64,000 bases of DNA from Flavobacterium sp. TR2 (GTDB lineage: Bacteria; Bacteroidota; Bacteroidia; Flavobacteriales; Flavobacteriaceae). Location: the NCBI RefSeq assembly GCF_025252405.1, contig NZ_CP104307.1, positions 2,418,001 through 2,482,000 of the forward strand, written 5' to 3'. Under the pieces are notes generated by a model, which was not told the origin of the DNA, made no database searches, and saw only the letters and a program-made list of their open reading frames with translations. The first letter of the stretch is position 1; every line of letters starts with the position of its first letter. Positions 26,189 through 34,946 of this stretch are shown in pieces. The translations under genes were made by a program, and so were the position numbers.

Positions 26189-27505
26189 TTATAAGAATTC
26201 TCCGTGTTGAGAGATGTCTAATCCTAGTTCTTCTTTTTCTTCTGTAACTCTTAGCGGAGTGATTTTATTTACGATGAAAAACAATGCGTAAGAAGCAACA
26301 AAAGCAAAGATTGAAACCACAACCAAAGCAGTCAATTGGTTAATGAATAAAGTTGGAGTTCCGAAAATTAAACCTTGATTGTCTCCAACAGCAGGGTTGA
26401 TTGCTTTTGATGCGAAAACGCCAGTTAAAAGCATACCTACCATACCTCCAACACCGTGACAAGCAAATACGTCAAGAGCATCGTCGATTTTTCCTTTAGG
26501 GAATTTGCTCACTACAATGTTACTTACAATTGCAGAGAATAAACCAATGAAGATTGCGTGAGGAATGCTTACAAAACCAGCAGCAGGTGTAATGGCAACA
26601 AGACCTACAACGGCTCCGATACAAGCTCCAAGAGCCGATAATTTGTGTCCTAAAATTTTGTCAAGGAAAACCCAAGCCATTGCAGCAGCAGCAGCGGCAA
26701 CAGTAGTTGTTCCTAAAGCTTGAGCAGCAAGGCCATTTGCTCCTAAAGCAGATCCAGCATTGAAACCAAACCATCCGAACCATAGCAAACCAGTTCCCAA
26801 TAATACGTAAGTGATTCTAGCAGGATTTACTTTTTGAACTTTTCTTTTTCCTAAGAAAATAGCGCCAGCCAAAGCAGCCCATCCAGCACTCATATGAACT
26901 ACAGTTCCTCCAGCGAAGTCAAGAACTCCCATTTTGAAGAAAACTCCATCAGGATGCCATGTCATGTGAGCTAGTGGAGCATATATTAATAATATGAATA
27001 AAACCATGAATAACAAATACGCCCAGAAACGGATACGTTCTGCAAAAGCGCCTGTAATTAATGCAGGAGTGATGATAGCGAATTTTGCCTGAAATAATGC
27101 GAATAAAATAAATGGAATTGTTGGCGCAAGGCTCCAAGCTGTATTGGTTCCAACTCCTTCAAAGAATAAATTATGAGACGGATCCCCGATAATCCCTCCG
27201 ATAGTTGGTCCAAAAGCAAGTCCAAAAGCAACAACAGTCCAAAGAATAGTAACAATTACCATAGCCATAAAACTCTGAAGCATAGTGCTAATTACGTTTT
27301 TCTTACCAACCATACCTCCGTAGAAAAAACCTAATCCAGGTGTCATTAGCAATACAAAAGCGGTTGCAACGATCATCCAGGCAGTATCTCCCGTATCAAA
27401 CTTTACTGCTTCTGCAGGAATTGGGTTGTCTGCAATAATAAAGTTCGAAATAAAGCTTAGGACTAAAATCGTGATGAGAATCACACTTAAAATAATTTTT
27501 CGCAT
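26189..27505 (-). CDS. amtB: Ammonium transporter (Amt family)
   Basis: A 438-residue inner-membrane ammonium channel. After an N-terminal signal-like segment, about eleven membrane helices follow. The twin-histidine pore residues are seen in LDFAGGTVVHMSAG and in VFACHGVGGMVG. The AFAERIRFWAYLLF segment is also typical. No PII (glnK) gene adjoins it, which is unusual compared with many bacteria. A 7-bp palindrome (27554-27571) lies near the promoter region and could be an operator. The likely role is ammonium uptake for the GltBD pathway encoded further along in this window. Confidence 0.95.
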   Translation of the reverse strand: MRKIILSVILITILVLSFISNFIIADNPIPAEAVKFDTGDTAWMIVATAFVLLMTPGLGFFYGGMVGKKNVISTMLQSFMAMVIVTILWTVVAFGLAFGPTIGGIIGDPSHNLFFEGVGTNTAWSLAPTIPFILFALFQAKFAIITPALITGAFAERIRFWAYLLFMVLFILLIYAPLAHMTWHPDGVFFKMGVLDFAGGTVVHMSAGWAALAGAIFLGKRKVQKVNPARITYVLLGTGLLWFGWFGFNAGSALGANGLAAQALGTTTVAAAAAAMAWVFLDKILGHKLSALGACIGAVVGLVAITPAAGFVSIPHAIFIGLFSAIVSNIVVSKFPKGKIDDALDVFACHGVGGMVGMLLTGVFASKAINPAVGDNQGLIFGTPTLFINQLTALVVVSIFAFVASYALFFIVNKITPLRVTEEKEELGLDISQHGEFL

Positions 27506-27822
27506 AGTTATTTAGTTTTAAAATTTTTTATAAAAGTATAAAATCATTTTATGCCCCATTAAAAAATGGGGTTAGATGGTTGATTTTTATCAAATTTAAA
27601 ATTTAACCCCCGTGATTTTGTATGAATTTCTTAAAACAAACTTAAAATTTACAATTTGGCAACATTTTTTTTTCACTTAACATCATTTTTGATAATTTTT
27701 GGGGTAATTGATTGCTATTTTTTGTAGGATAATGGATATTTGTTGTTTATAAAACGTCTGTATAGGTGTTGTTGTGAAAATTTTTTAATCTTTTTAACAA
27801 TTTTGATGATTATAATTTAAGA
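27506..27822. other. Divergent intergenic region between amtB and the oxidoreductase gene
   Basis: No gene. It contains the palindrome at 27554-27571 and AT-rich sequence. A near-consensus -7 sequence on the minus strand (TACTTTTA, about 27532) may serve amtB. Confidence 0.5.
27554..27571. promoter_or_regulatory. Candidate operator palindrome upstream of amtB
   Basis: CCCCATT and AATGGGG form a perfect 7-bp inverted repeat around four A bases. It lies about 20-25 bp upstream of the possible -7 box of amtB, where a regulator could cover the -33 region. A regulatory role is inferred only. Confidence 0.35.
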
Positions 27823-28797
27823 ATGGGAAATAGAAACATAAAATGGGGAATTGTCGGACTAGGAAATATTGCCAGCCAATTTGCCTCAGATTTATTATTG
27901 ATTGAAAATGCTGAATTGACGGCAGTTGCTTCGAGAGATTTTGCTAAAGCTGAAGAATTTGGGGCAAAATTTAATGCTTTAAGGATGTATAATTCCTATG
28001 ATATGCTTTTTGAAGATTCAGAAGTTGAAATTGTTTACATCGCAACTCCTCATAATTCGCACGCCGAATTAGCTATAAAAGCATTAGAAAATGGTAAACA
28101 CGTGTTGTGTGAAAAGCCAATGTCTTTATCTTACGAAGATGCAAAAAGAATGATTGAAGCTTCTAGAAAACATAATAGGTTTTTTATGGAAGCTTTTTGG
28201 ACAAGGTTTATTCCATCGATGCAGGACGTTTTGCAAAAAATAAATGATGGAGCAATTGGAAAGATCAATTATATAAAAGCCGATTTCGCCTTTCACGGAA
28301 GTGAAACAGAAAACAAAAGACTTTTTGATAAAGAACTGGGCGGAGGAGCTTTGTTTGATATTGGTGTTTATCCTTTATTTCTGTCTTATATAGTATTAGG
28401 AAAACCAAAAGAGATTTTAGCAAAAGCAATAAAACATAAAAATGACATTGATCTGCAGACTTCGATGATTTTGCAATACGAAACAGCTCAATCGGTTTTG
28501 CACGCTTCTATAGTTTCTGAATCTGATATGAAAGCTATTATTTCAGGGACAAAAGGACGAATAGAATTAAACGCGCCTTGGTTTATTGCCGATGGATATT
28601 CTTTGTTTGCAAATGAAGAAAAAGAAGCAACATTTATTTTGCCAGCTTTAGGAAAAGGATATTCTCATGAAATTATGGAATGTCAAAATTGTATTCTGCA
28701 TAATCAAATTGAAAGTAAGCTTTGGTCGCACCAGAATAGCTTGGATTTGAGCGGTATAGTGGAGGAAATTAAAAATCAAATTAAACTTCCGTTTTAG
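27823..28797 (+). CDS. Gfo/Idh/MocA family oxidoreductase
   Basis: A 324-residue NAD(P)-dependent dehydrogenase. The Rossmann motif GIVGLGNIASQFA starts at residue 9. YIATPHNSHAELAIKALENGKHVLCEKPMS contains the catalytic-type lysine in EKP, and the C-terminal half begins near GGGALFDIGVYPL. The arrangement resembles the dihydrodiol dehydrogenase-like branch. The substrate, probably a sugar or polyol derivative, cannot be read from sequence. It stands alone between divergent amtB and the following yifB. Confidence 0.88.
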   Translation: MGNRNIKWGIVGLGNIASQFASDLLLIENAELTAVASRDFAKAEEFGAKFNALRMYNSYDMLFEDSEVEIVYIATPHNSHAELAIKALENGKHVLCEKPMSLSYEDAKRMIEASRKHNRFFMEAFWTRFIPSMQDVLQKINDGAIGKINYIKADFAFHGSETENKRLFDKELGGGALFDIGVYPLFLSYIVLGKPKEILAKAIKHKNDIDLQTSMILQYETAQSVLHASIVSESDMKAIISGTKGRIELNAPWFIADGYSLFANEEKEATFILPALGKGYSHEIMECQNCILHNQIESKLWSHQNSLDLSGIVEEIKNQIKLPF

Positions 28798-28808
28798 ATT
28801 TAGAATAA

Positions 28809-28839
28809 TTTGTAATAAAATATTTACATTTTATGTTTT
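28809..28839 (+). promoter_or_regulatory. Promoter of yifB
   Basis: TTTG at 28809-28812, 19 bp spacer, then TATGTTTT at 28832-28839, matching the Bacteroidota consensus except for the last base. The leader to the ATG is about 38 nt. Confidence 0.5.
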
Positions 28840-28877
28840 TTTCATTAGTTTTAAAAACAATTAATGAAAGATAATTT

Positions 28878-30413
28878 ATGTTAGTAAAAGTTTACGGAAG
28901 TGCCGTATTTGGAGTTGAGGCCACAACGATTACAGTTGAGGTGCATATGGATAAAGGGATTGGTTATCATTTGGTTGGGCTTCCAGACAATGCTATAAAA
29001 GAAAGCAGTTTTAGAATTGCCGCTGCTTTAAAGAATAACGGATTTAATTTTCCGGGAAAGAAAATTACGGTCAATATGGCGCCTGCCGACCTTCGAAAAG
29101 AAGGTTCTTCATATGATTTGACATTGGCAATGGGAATTTTGGTCGGTTCAGATCAGATAAAAGCACCAGAAATTGATCGGTATATTATTATGGGAGAACT
29201 TTCTCTTGATGGAAGTTTGCAGCCCATTCGCGGAGCATTACCCATAGCAATCAAAGCTAAAGAGGAAGGCTACAAAGGATTTTTTCTTCCGATTCAGAAT
29301 GTAAAAGAAGCTGCAATCGTATCTGGTTTAGATGTGTACGGAGTTGAGAATTTAAAAGAAATTATAGATTTTTTTGCTGGAAAAGGAACTCTTCAACCGA
29401 CTGTTATTGATACAAGGGCAGAATTTTACAAAACGCTCGATTTTCCCGAACACGATTTTTCAGATGTACGCGGGCAAGAAAGCATAAAACGCTGTATGGA
29501 AATCGCCGCAGCAGGCGGGCACAACATCATATTGATTGGTCCGCCAGGAGCAGGTAAAACCATGCTGGCGAAACGAGTTCCGAGTATTTTGCCTCCTATG
29601 ACATTGCGCGAAGCTTTGGAGACAACTAAAATTCACAGCGTTGCAGGAAAACTAAAAGAAGTCGGATTAATGAATCAGAGACCATTTAGAAGTCCGCATC
29701 ATACTATTTCAAATGTGGCTCTGGTCGGTGGCGGAAGTTATCCTCAGCCAGGCGAGATTTCGATGGCACATAATGGTGTTTTGTTTTTAGATGAATTGCC
29801 AGAATTTAAACGAGATGTTTTAGAAGTAATGCGTCAGCCCTTGGAAGATCGAGAAGTGACGATTTCGCGTGCAAAATTTACCATTACCTACCCATCATCT
29901 TTTATGCTGGTGGCAAGCATGAATCCAAGTCCAAGCGGGTTTTTTAATGATCCGAGTATGCCAAATACTTCTTCGCCGCACGAAATGCAGCGGTACATGA
30001 GTAAAATTTCGGGACCGTTATTGGATCGGATTGATATTCATATAGAAGTTACGCCTGTTCCGTTTGAGAAATTGTCAGATGAGCGAAAAGCAGAAAGCAG
30101 TGTTGAAATTCGCAAACGAGTTACAGCAGCAAGAGAAATTCAAACCAAGCGATTTGAAACTGTAGAAAATGTTCATTACAATGCGCAAATGAGCAGCAAA
30201 CTGATTCGAGATTTTTGTGTCTTGGATGAATCTTCGAAAGAATTGCTTAAAACAGCTATGGAAAGATTAAATCTTTCAGCCAGAGCTTACGATCGAATTT
30301 TGAAAGTTTCCAGAACCATTGCCGATTTAGACCATTCAGAAAATATTGTTTGTTCGCATATTGCAGAGGCAATTCAATATAGAAGTCTGGATAGAGAAGG
30401 GTGGTTGGGGTAA
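28878..30413 (+). CDS. comM: YifB/ComM-type Mg-chelatase-like AAA+ protein
   Basis: A 511-residue AAA+ ATPase of the YifB/ComM family. The N-terminal ChlI-like domain (about 1-190) starts with [12 protein letters not shown] and includes [12 protein letters not shown]. Walker A is [13 protein letters not shown] at about residue 218, and the sensor/Walker B region reads [25 protein letters not shown]-terminal Mg-chelatase domain includes [19 protein letters not shown]. In Vibrio and Haemophilus ComM is a hexameric helicase promoting branch migration during natural transformation; the role in Bacteroidota is less clear. A large bidirectional terminator follows. Confidence 0.92.
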   Translation: MLVKVYGSAVFGVEATTITVEVHMDKGIGYHLVGLPDNAIKESSFRIAAALKNNGFNFPGKKITVNMAPADLRKEGSSYDLTLAMGILVGSDQIKAPEIDRYIIMGELSLDGSLQPIRGALPIAIKAKEEGYKGFFLPIQNVKEAAIVSGLDVYGVENLKEIIDFFAGKGTLQPTVIDTRAEFYKTLDFPEHDFSDVRGQESIKRCMEIAAAGGHNIILIGPPGAGKTMLAKRVPSILPPMTLREALETTKIHSVAGKLKEVGLMNQRPFRSPHHTISNVALVGGGSYPQPGEISMAHNGVLFLDELPEFKRDVLEVMRQPLEDREVTISRAKFTITYPSSFMLVASMNPSPSGFFNDPSMPNTSSPHEMQRYMSKISGPLLDRIDIHIEVTPVPFEKLSDERKAESSVEIRKRVTAAREIQTKRFETVENVHYNAQMSSKLIRDFCVLDESSKELLKTAMERLNLSARAYDRILKVSRTIADLDHSENIVCSHIAEAIQYRSLDREGWLG

Positions 30414-30430
30414 GTTTTTAATGCTAAAAT

Positions 30431-30469
30431 TATATATGCTAATTGAAAATTTTTCAATTAGCATATATA
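30431..30469. terminator. Bidirectional terminator
   Basis: Perfect 19-bp inverted repeat with arms TATATATGCTAATTGAAAA and its complement, a one-base centre and T/A ends. It separates convergent yifB and the outer-membrane protein gene. Confidence 0.75.
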
Positions 30470-30485
30470 ATTAGAAAAATTAAAA

Positions 30486-31712
30486 TTAAAAGAAAGAATA
30501 TCCGACAATCAAAGAAGTAGTTTGATAAGACGAACCCCAGTTAGGATTTTCAGCCAATATACCTCTAGGAGTTTGATATCTTACCTCTGCACTAAATTTA
30601 TCTAAGAATTTGCATCCTAGGCCAAACCCAAAATTGATACCAGATTTTACATCCAATTTATTTAGTTCAGAACCATCTTTTCTCGTTACACTGACTTTAG
30701 AGTTATTGCTGAAATCTACAACAAGAGATCCGTTAGCAAATATTTGTACATTTTTATTAATGAAGAAATAACGTCTAAGCCCAATTGGCAATTCAATAGA
30801 TTTGTAATCTACTTTCCCTATTAGTGTTCCGCCAACAACTTGAGAATTTTGTATGGATTGCTCTCCTTTATAATATTGATAGGTTGGCTCAACAATAACA
30901 GACCATCTGTTTTTATTGAATGGCAAAATAAATTCAGCTTCAATTCCTAAGCTAAAGCTTGATTTTCCGCCAAAGTCAAAATCCATTCCTTCAAAGACAG
31001 AGTTGTCCATAGATAGTGAGCTGTTATTATATCTAGGTCTAAGCGTAAGGTTAAATAAATCTTTCTTTTCTTTTACTTCTAGATCAACAAATTCAGAATT
31101 TGTGCATTTATTATATTTTGTGAAAATACGCATCAGAGCATTTTTGGTATAACTTAATGTCTCATATTCGTTTTGCTGTATATTATCACATTTCAAATCA
31201 AGATAAAGCTGCTCTCTGAATTGATTATTTTTAGCAATTTGGTCGTCATTTGCAAAGTAGGTTTTGTAAACAAGCTGCTTTATTTCAGAATCATTCATTT
31301 TGTAAAAGAAACGTCTTACAGTTCCATCATCAAACAAATACAAAGAAGCATTTCCTTCCATTAGCACCTGCAGAAACAAATTTTCCTGTCTAAAAACAGG
31401 ATTTTTGTCTTTGTTCATGTTTTGCAGGTTTTTTGTGGAGCGATCTATGTTTACAGTTGCTCTAATAAATTTGTTTTGACCAGAAATTCCAAAACCTTTT
31501 ACAGTTTTAATGTCTGCATCGATAATAGGCGAATCAGTAGAAAGTCGATATCTGAAATTGGTAGGCGTATTTTTCCAATCTATATTTTCAATGAGGCATT
31601 CTGTTTTTTGATTGTTTTCTGAGATAATAAATCCTTTTTCGAAAGCTATTTGAGAATAGTTTTTAACAGTTAGAAGTAAAGTTAAAGCAAGAAATAAAAT
31701 TTGTTTTTTCAT
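30486..31712 (-). CDS. Outer-membrane beta-barrel protein with signal peptide
   Basis: A 408-residue exported protein of unknown function. Residues 1-20 are a signal peptide ending at YSQ. About residues 20-215 form a soluble region with a LYLFDDGTVRRFFYKM stretch; the rest shows alternating beta strands (FSLGIEAEFILPF, WSVIVEPTYQYYKG, INFGFGLGCKF, FSAEVRYQTPRG) and ends in Phe, GYSFF, as outer-membrane barrels of the PorT/OmpW-like type do. It looks like an eight- to ten-strand barrel carrying a periplasmic or surface domain. Its role is not recognised. It is a single gene. Confidence 0.7.
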   Translation of the reverse strand: MKKQILFLALTLLLTVKNYSQIAFEKGFIISENNQKTECLIENIDWKNTPTNFRYRLSTDSPIIDADIKTVKGFGISGQNKFIRATVNIDRSTKNLQNMNKDKNPVFRQENLFLQVLMEGNASLYLFDDGTVRRFFYKMNDSEIKQLVYKTYFANDDQIAKNNQFREQLYLDLKCDNIQQNEYETLSYTKNALMRIFTKYNKCTNSEFVDLEVKEKKDLFNLTLRPRYNNSSLSMDNSVFEGMDFDFGGKSSFSLGIEAEFILPFNKNRWSVIVEPTYQYYKGEQSIQNSQVVGGTLIGKVDYKSIELPIGLRRYFFINKNVQIFANGSLVVDFSNNSKVSVTRKDGSELNKLDVKSGINFGFGLGCKFLDKFSAEVRYQTPRGILAENPNWGSSYQTTSLIVGYSFF

Positions 31713-32071
31713 TAAATTAAATAGGTTATTATAGATTTGTTTTATTTTGGTGAATAAAAAGAGTTATTCTTTTTTTAATTGAGTAGTGAAATAATTGCGT
31801 TTATTGTAGATAGGTTTAATTATTATATGATTTTTTGCCAAATATACTATTACAAGGGCCTATGATCTTTACGGGAAAACGTAATTTTGTTTATTTTTCT
31901 CAAAAAAAAATGTTTATAGCTTGTTGCTGCTTTTTACGCTTTTATTGTCCTCTGATTTATAGTTGGTTACTGTTTGTCTTATAAATAAAAAATCATAAAA
32001 GAAGAGTCGCTTTTATGATTTTTTTGGTTAAACAAAACGAGACGTTTTTGTAAAAAAAACTTGTTTTATCC
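31713..32071. other. Intergenic region
   Basis: No gene seen. Only the terminator at 31987-32025 is identified; the remainder is AT-rich with many homopolymer runs and holds whatever promoter serves the outer-membrane protein gene. Confidence 0.5.
31987..32025 (-). terminator. Terminator of the esterase operon
   Basis: Arms AAAAATCATAAAA and TTTTATGATTTTT around a ten-base loop, downstream of the esterase stop on the minus strand. Confidence 0.75.
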
Positions 32072-32935
32072 TTAAATGTGAGGGTAAAAGAATTTAAAAG
32101 AATTAGAAACAGCTGTATGCAGAATCGATCCGTGGTTTTCTTCTGGAAAATAATCAAAATAGATTTTTACAGTTTTGCTTTTAGATTCCTTTAATTTTTC
32201 TGCTAATAAATTCGCATCAACTTCCATAACACGCGGAATTTCTGTTGGAGTAAGTCCTTCTTTTCCCACAGCGATATAAACTTCTGTTTGCTGATTGAAA
32301 TTTTCTTTTAACATTTCAGAATCCAAATCTAGCAGAGAACCGTTATTCCACCATAAACTTGGACTTACGATAACATATTTATTAAACAGAGCGGGCTTTT
32401 TAAGCAGGATTTCAGTTCCCAATAAACCGCCAAGAGACTGGCCAATAATGGTTTTAGAATCATTTGTATTGTATTTTTTTTCAATAAAAGGCTGTAACTC
32501 CTTTTCGATAAAAGCAATAAATTGATCAGAATGTCCTGTTGTCGGAAAACGTGTTTTATCTTTTTCTAGAGTAGTAGGAAAGGTGAAATCTCTTTTTCTG
32601 TCTACTGTAGCGATCCCTACCACGATTGATTTAGGCACCTGATTGATCCATTCAAAACTATTAAACTGAACCAACCCCGAAATATGAATAAAATCTTCAT
32701 CAGCAGAGCCGTCCAATAAATAAATGACAGGATATTTTGTAGCTTCTGCAGGATTGTAGCCTTCTGGAAGGTAAATGTTTAAGATTCTTTTTTCGTTTAA
32801 TTCTTTTGATTGAATTTCTTCGATTACGCCTAATACGAAAGGCTTTGAAGTTTCTATGTTTTTTGTTTTGCTCTTTTGGCTGAATGTTGCATTAAAAGAA
32901 AAGAGTAAAAAGGTTAAGGCAATAAATCTGGTCAT
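32072..32935 (-). CDS. Secreted esterase (alpha/beta hydrolase, Fes/IroE-like)
   Basis: A 287-residue alpha/beta hydrolase with a signal peptide (1-19, ending TFSQ). The nucleophile is Ser167 in GQSLGG, the oxyanion region reads YLLDGSADED, and the catalytic His is probably in EENHGSIL near residue 270. Similar enzymes hydrolyse siderophore esters or other small esters in the periplasm. It is directly downstream of, and overlaps by one base (TAATG), a small TonB-plug-like secreted protein, so the two are translationally coupled. A role in handling a compound imported through TonB receptors is plausible but not shown. Confidence 0.85.
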   Translation of the reverse strand: MTRFIALTFLLFSFNATFSQKSKTKNIETSKPFVLGVIEEIQSKELNEKRILNIYLPEGYNPAEATKYPVIYLLDGSADEDFIHISGLVQFNSFEWINQVPKSIVVGIATVDRKRDFTFPTTLEKDKTRFPTTGHSDQFIAFIEKELQPFIEKKYNTNDSKTIIGQSLGGLLGTEILLKKPALFNKYVIVSPSLWWNNGSLLDLDSEMLKENFNQQTEVYIAVGKEGLTPTEIPRVMEVDANLLAEKLKESKSKTVKIYFDYFPEENHGSILHTAVSNSFKFFYPHI

Positions 32936-33321
32936 TAATTTTTGAAATTTTGTGGCAACGATTCTTGTTTTACTTCTTGTTCAGGTTTGTAGTAACTGCT
33001 CCTGTTTGTAGTAACAATGAGAACGCCAGCTTCACCATAATTGCCATAAATGTTGATGCCTTTCTGTTTTTCAAGGGCAATAATTTTTTTGATTTCAATT
33101 TTAGAAAGCACAAGTTTTTCTTTTTCTAAATCTTCAAAGCGATGCGGAATTCCATCAACCACTACAATCGGATGGTCAGTGATTTTTCCTGCTTTGGCAA
33201 GATTTGAAATAGAATCGGAAAGATAGAGTTTGTCTTGTCCTTCATCAGAAAGCTCGTATCTGTTTTGAGAAAAAACAGCAGCAGAAATGAACAAAAACAG
33301 AATGGTAAAGAATTTCATCAT
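32935..33321 (-). CDS. Small secreted protein with a TonB-receptor plug-like domain
   Basis: A 128-residue exported protein. Residues 1-19 are a signal peptide. About residues 50-108 resemble part of a SusC/RagA plug domain: HPIVVVDGIPHR, then SKIEIKKIIAL and INIYGNYGEAGVLIVTT, matching the usual VIDG ... I..IE.LK ... YG..G..GVI.ITT pattern. No beta barrel follows and the ORF stops, so this is not a receptor. Small free-standing plug-like proteins exist in Bacteroidota with unknown roles. It is coupled to the esterase gene by TAATG. Confidence 0.65.
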   Translation of the reverse strand: MMKFFTILFLFISAAVFSQNRYELSDEGQDKLYLSDSISNLAKAGKITDHPIVVVDGIPHRFEDLEKEKLVLSKIEIKKIIALEKQKGINIYGNYGEAGVLIVTTNRSSYYKPEQEVKQESLPQNFKN

Positions 33322-33380
33322 TTGTATTTTTTTTAGTTTTTAGAATTTAGAAAATCAATTTTCGATTCGAAAATACAAAA

Positions 33381-33404
33381 AAATCCTGCAAAAATGCAGG
33401 ATTT
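33381..33404 (-). terminator. Terminator of the ArsR/SRPBCC operon
   Basis: Perfect 10-bp stem AAATCCTGCA / TGCAGGATTT with an AAAA loop, downstream of the second SRPBCC gene. Confidence 0.82.
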
Positions 33405-33430
33405 AACAAAAGGCGTTTATTATTTAAACT

Positions 33431-33931
33431 TTATTTTTTTTCGGCAAAAATAGCATCTAGGCCTTCCATGGCGATAGTGAAACCTTCTTTGAATCCCATT
33501 TGAATAATCATTTCCAAGTCAGATAGTTTTTCGTGTTTAATTACCACATCAACAAATGTAGAACCGTCTTTTTCGGAGAAAGTCACATCCCAGTCAGAAC
33601 GCGGAAATTCTTTGTTTAAATTTCCTTCGCTATCGGTAAAAGCATCTAAGTACTTAAAATTAGTTTTAGGGTTAATTGAAGTAAAATCGGCAATTGCCCA
33701 ATGTTCTTCACCATCTGGCCCAAGCATAGCATATAATCTTCGTCCGCCCTCTTTAAAATCCATACTTTTTGTTTTGGATTTCCACGGAGCTGGAGCCCAC
33801 CACAAGTCCAGAATTTGAGGTTCTGTCCAAGCAGACCAAACCTGAGGTAGCGAAGCGTTAAATTCTCGTTTTACATTGACAGTCTTATTTTCTTTATCAA
33901 CAGTAAAATTCATTAAAAGATTTGATTTCAT
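33431..33931 (-). CDS. SRPBCC (AHSA1-like) protein, second copy
   Basis: A 166-residue START-like domain protein. It has VWSAWTEPQILDLWWAPAPWKSKTKSMDFKEGGRRLYAMLGPDGEEHW, the pattern of the AHSA1/SRPBCC group, which form a hydrophobic cavity for small ligands. It is the last gene of an ArsR-regulated operon, 48 bp after a paralogue with which it shares well over half of its residues. Ligand and function are unknown. Confidence 0.88.
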   Translation of the reverse strand: MKSNLLMNFTVDKENKTVNVKREFNASLPQVWSAWTEPQILDLWWAPAPWKSKTKSMDFKEGGRRLYAMLGPDGEEHWAIADFTSINPKTNFKYLDAFTDSEGNLNKEFPRSDWDVTFSEKDGSTFVDVVIKHEKLSDLEMIIQMGFKEGFTIAMEGLDAIFAEKK

Positions 33932-33979
33932 TTTCTTTAGATTTTTTAATTCGTTAATAATAATTCGTTTGAAATGTTT

Positions 33980-34477
33980 TTATTTTTCGGCTAAGATTTT
34001 ATCCAAACCTTCCATTGCAGAAGTAAATCCTTGCTTGAATCCCATTTCGATTATTTTTTCCAGTTCTTCAAAACTTTCTCTAGTAATTGTGATATCTACT
34101 ATAGTTAAATCTCCCTGTTCAGAAAACGAGACATTCCAGTATGAACTTCCAAATTGAGAATTTGGATTTCCGTCAGCATCGCAAAAAGTAGAGGTATATT
34201 TAAAATTTGTTTTAGGAGAAATCGAAGTATAATCAAAAGTGCTCCAGCCTTGCGTGCCTTCGGGCCCGACCATTGCATATAATCTTCTGCCGCCTTCTTT
34301 AAATTCCATGCTTTTTGTCTCCGATTTGAATGGAGCTGGCGCCCACCATTGATCAAGAATTGAGGCTTCTGTCCAAGCAGACCAAACATTAGACAAAGGA
34401 GCGGCAAATTCGCGTTTTATATTTACAGTTTTATTTTCCTTGTCTACAGAAAAATTCATTAATAAATCAGTTTTCAT
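33980..34477 (-). CDS. SRPBCC (AHSA1-like) protein, first copy
   Basis: A 165-residue SRPBCC protein and tandem paralogue of the following gene. The N-terminus MKTDLLMNFSVDKENKTVN and the core VWSAWTEASILDQWWAPAPF are nearly the same in both. Its start overlaps the end of the ArsR gene by 11 bp, so translation is coupled. ArsR plus AHSA1 pairs are common in many bacteria, and the regulator is thought to control its partner. The ligand is unknown. Confidence 0.88.
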   Translation of the reverse strand: MKTDLLMNFSVDKENKTVNIKREFAAPLSNVWSAWTEASILDQWWAPAPFKSETKSMEFKEGGRRLYAMVGPEGTQGWSTFDYTSISPKTNFKYTSTFCDADGNPNSQFGSSYWNVSFSEQGDLTIVDITITRESFEELEKIIEMGFKQGFTSAMEGLDKILAEK

Positions 34478-34793
34478 TTTCTTTAGCTTTTAAGTTTAAT
34501 AATACTTGATCCAATTGACTAAAGCGCTGTTCCCAAATTGCTTTAAATTGCTCCAGCCATTGATCAATTTCCTTCATTTTTTCAATTTTGAGCTGATAAT
34601 AAATTTCCCTGCCCAATTTCTTTTCTTCCAATAAATCACTTTCATTCAGTATTTTAATGTGTTTAGATACTGCCTGTCTTGTAGTTTGAAACTGCTCTGC
34701 AATAGTATTTGGGGTTAATGCACTCGAAGAAATCAAAACTAAAATCGCTCTTCGCGTCGGATCGGCAATTGCCTGAAAAATATCTCGTTTCAT
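34467..34793 (-). CDS. ArsR-family winged-helix regulator
   Basis: A 108-residue repressor-type protein. The winged-helix core reads IFQAIADPTRRAILVLIS, then TPNTIAEQFQTTRQAVSKHIKILNESDLLEEKKLGREIYYQL. The metal-binding ELCVCDL motif of metal-sensing ArsR proteins is absent, so it belongs to the SRPBCC-linked subgroup rather than metal sensors. I chose the ATG at 34793; a frame start seven codons upstream is less likely. It leads a three-gene operon with two SRPBCC proteins and probably regulates it. Confidence 0.9.
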   Translation of the reverse strand: MKRDIFQAIADPTRRAILVLISSSALTPNTIAEQFQTTRQAVSKHIKILNESDLLEEKKLGREIYYQLKIEKMKEIDQWLEQFKAIWEQRFSQLDQVLLNLKAKENEN

Positions 34794-34894
34794 TTTTAAA
34801 TATAAATTAAGCAACTAATCAGTTGCAAATATACGCAACTTTTTGGTTGCGCAATTAAAAATTTGATTTTTTTTAATTGAAAAAGTATTTAAAC

Positions 34895-34924
34895 AAAAAA
34901 AGACGCATCAAAAATGCGTCTTTT
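34895..34924 (-). terminator. Terminator of the lipoprotein gene at 34947
   Basis: Arms AAAAGACGCAT and ATGCGTCTTTT with a CAAAA loop and an A-run that reads as T on the minus strand. Confidence 0.82.
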
Positions 34925-34946
34925 CTCTGTAATCGGGGTTACATAA

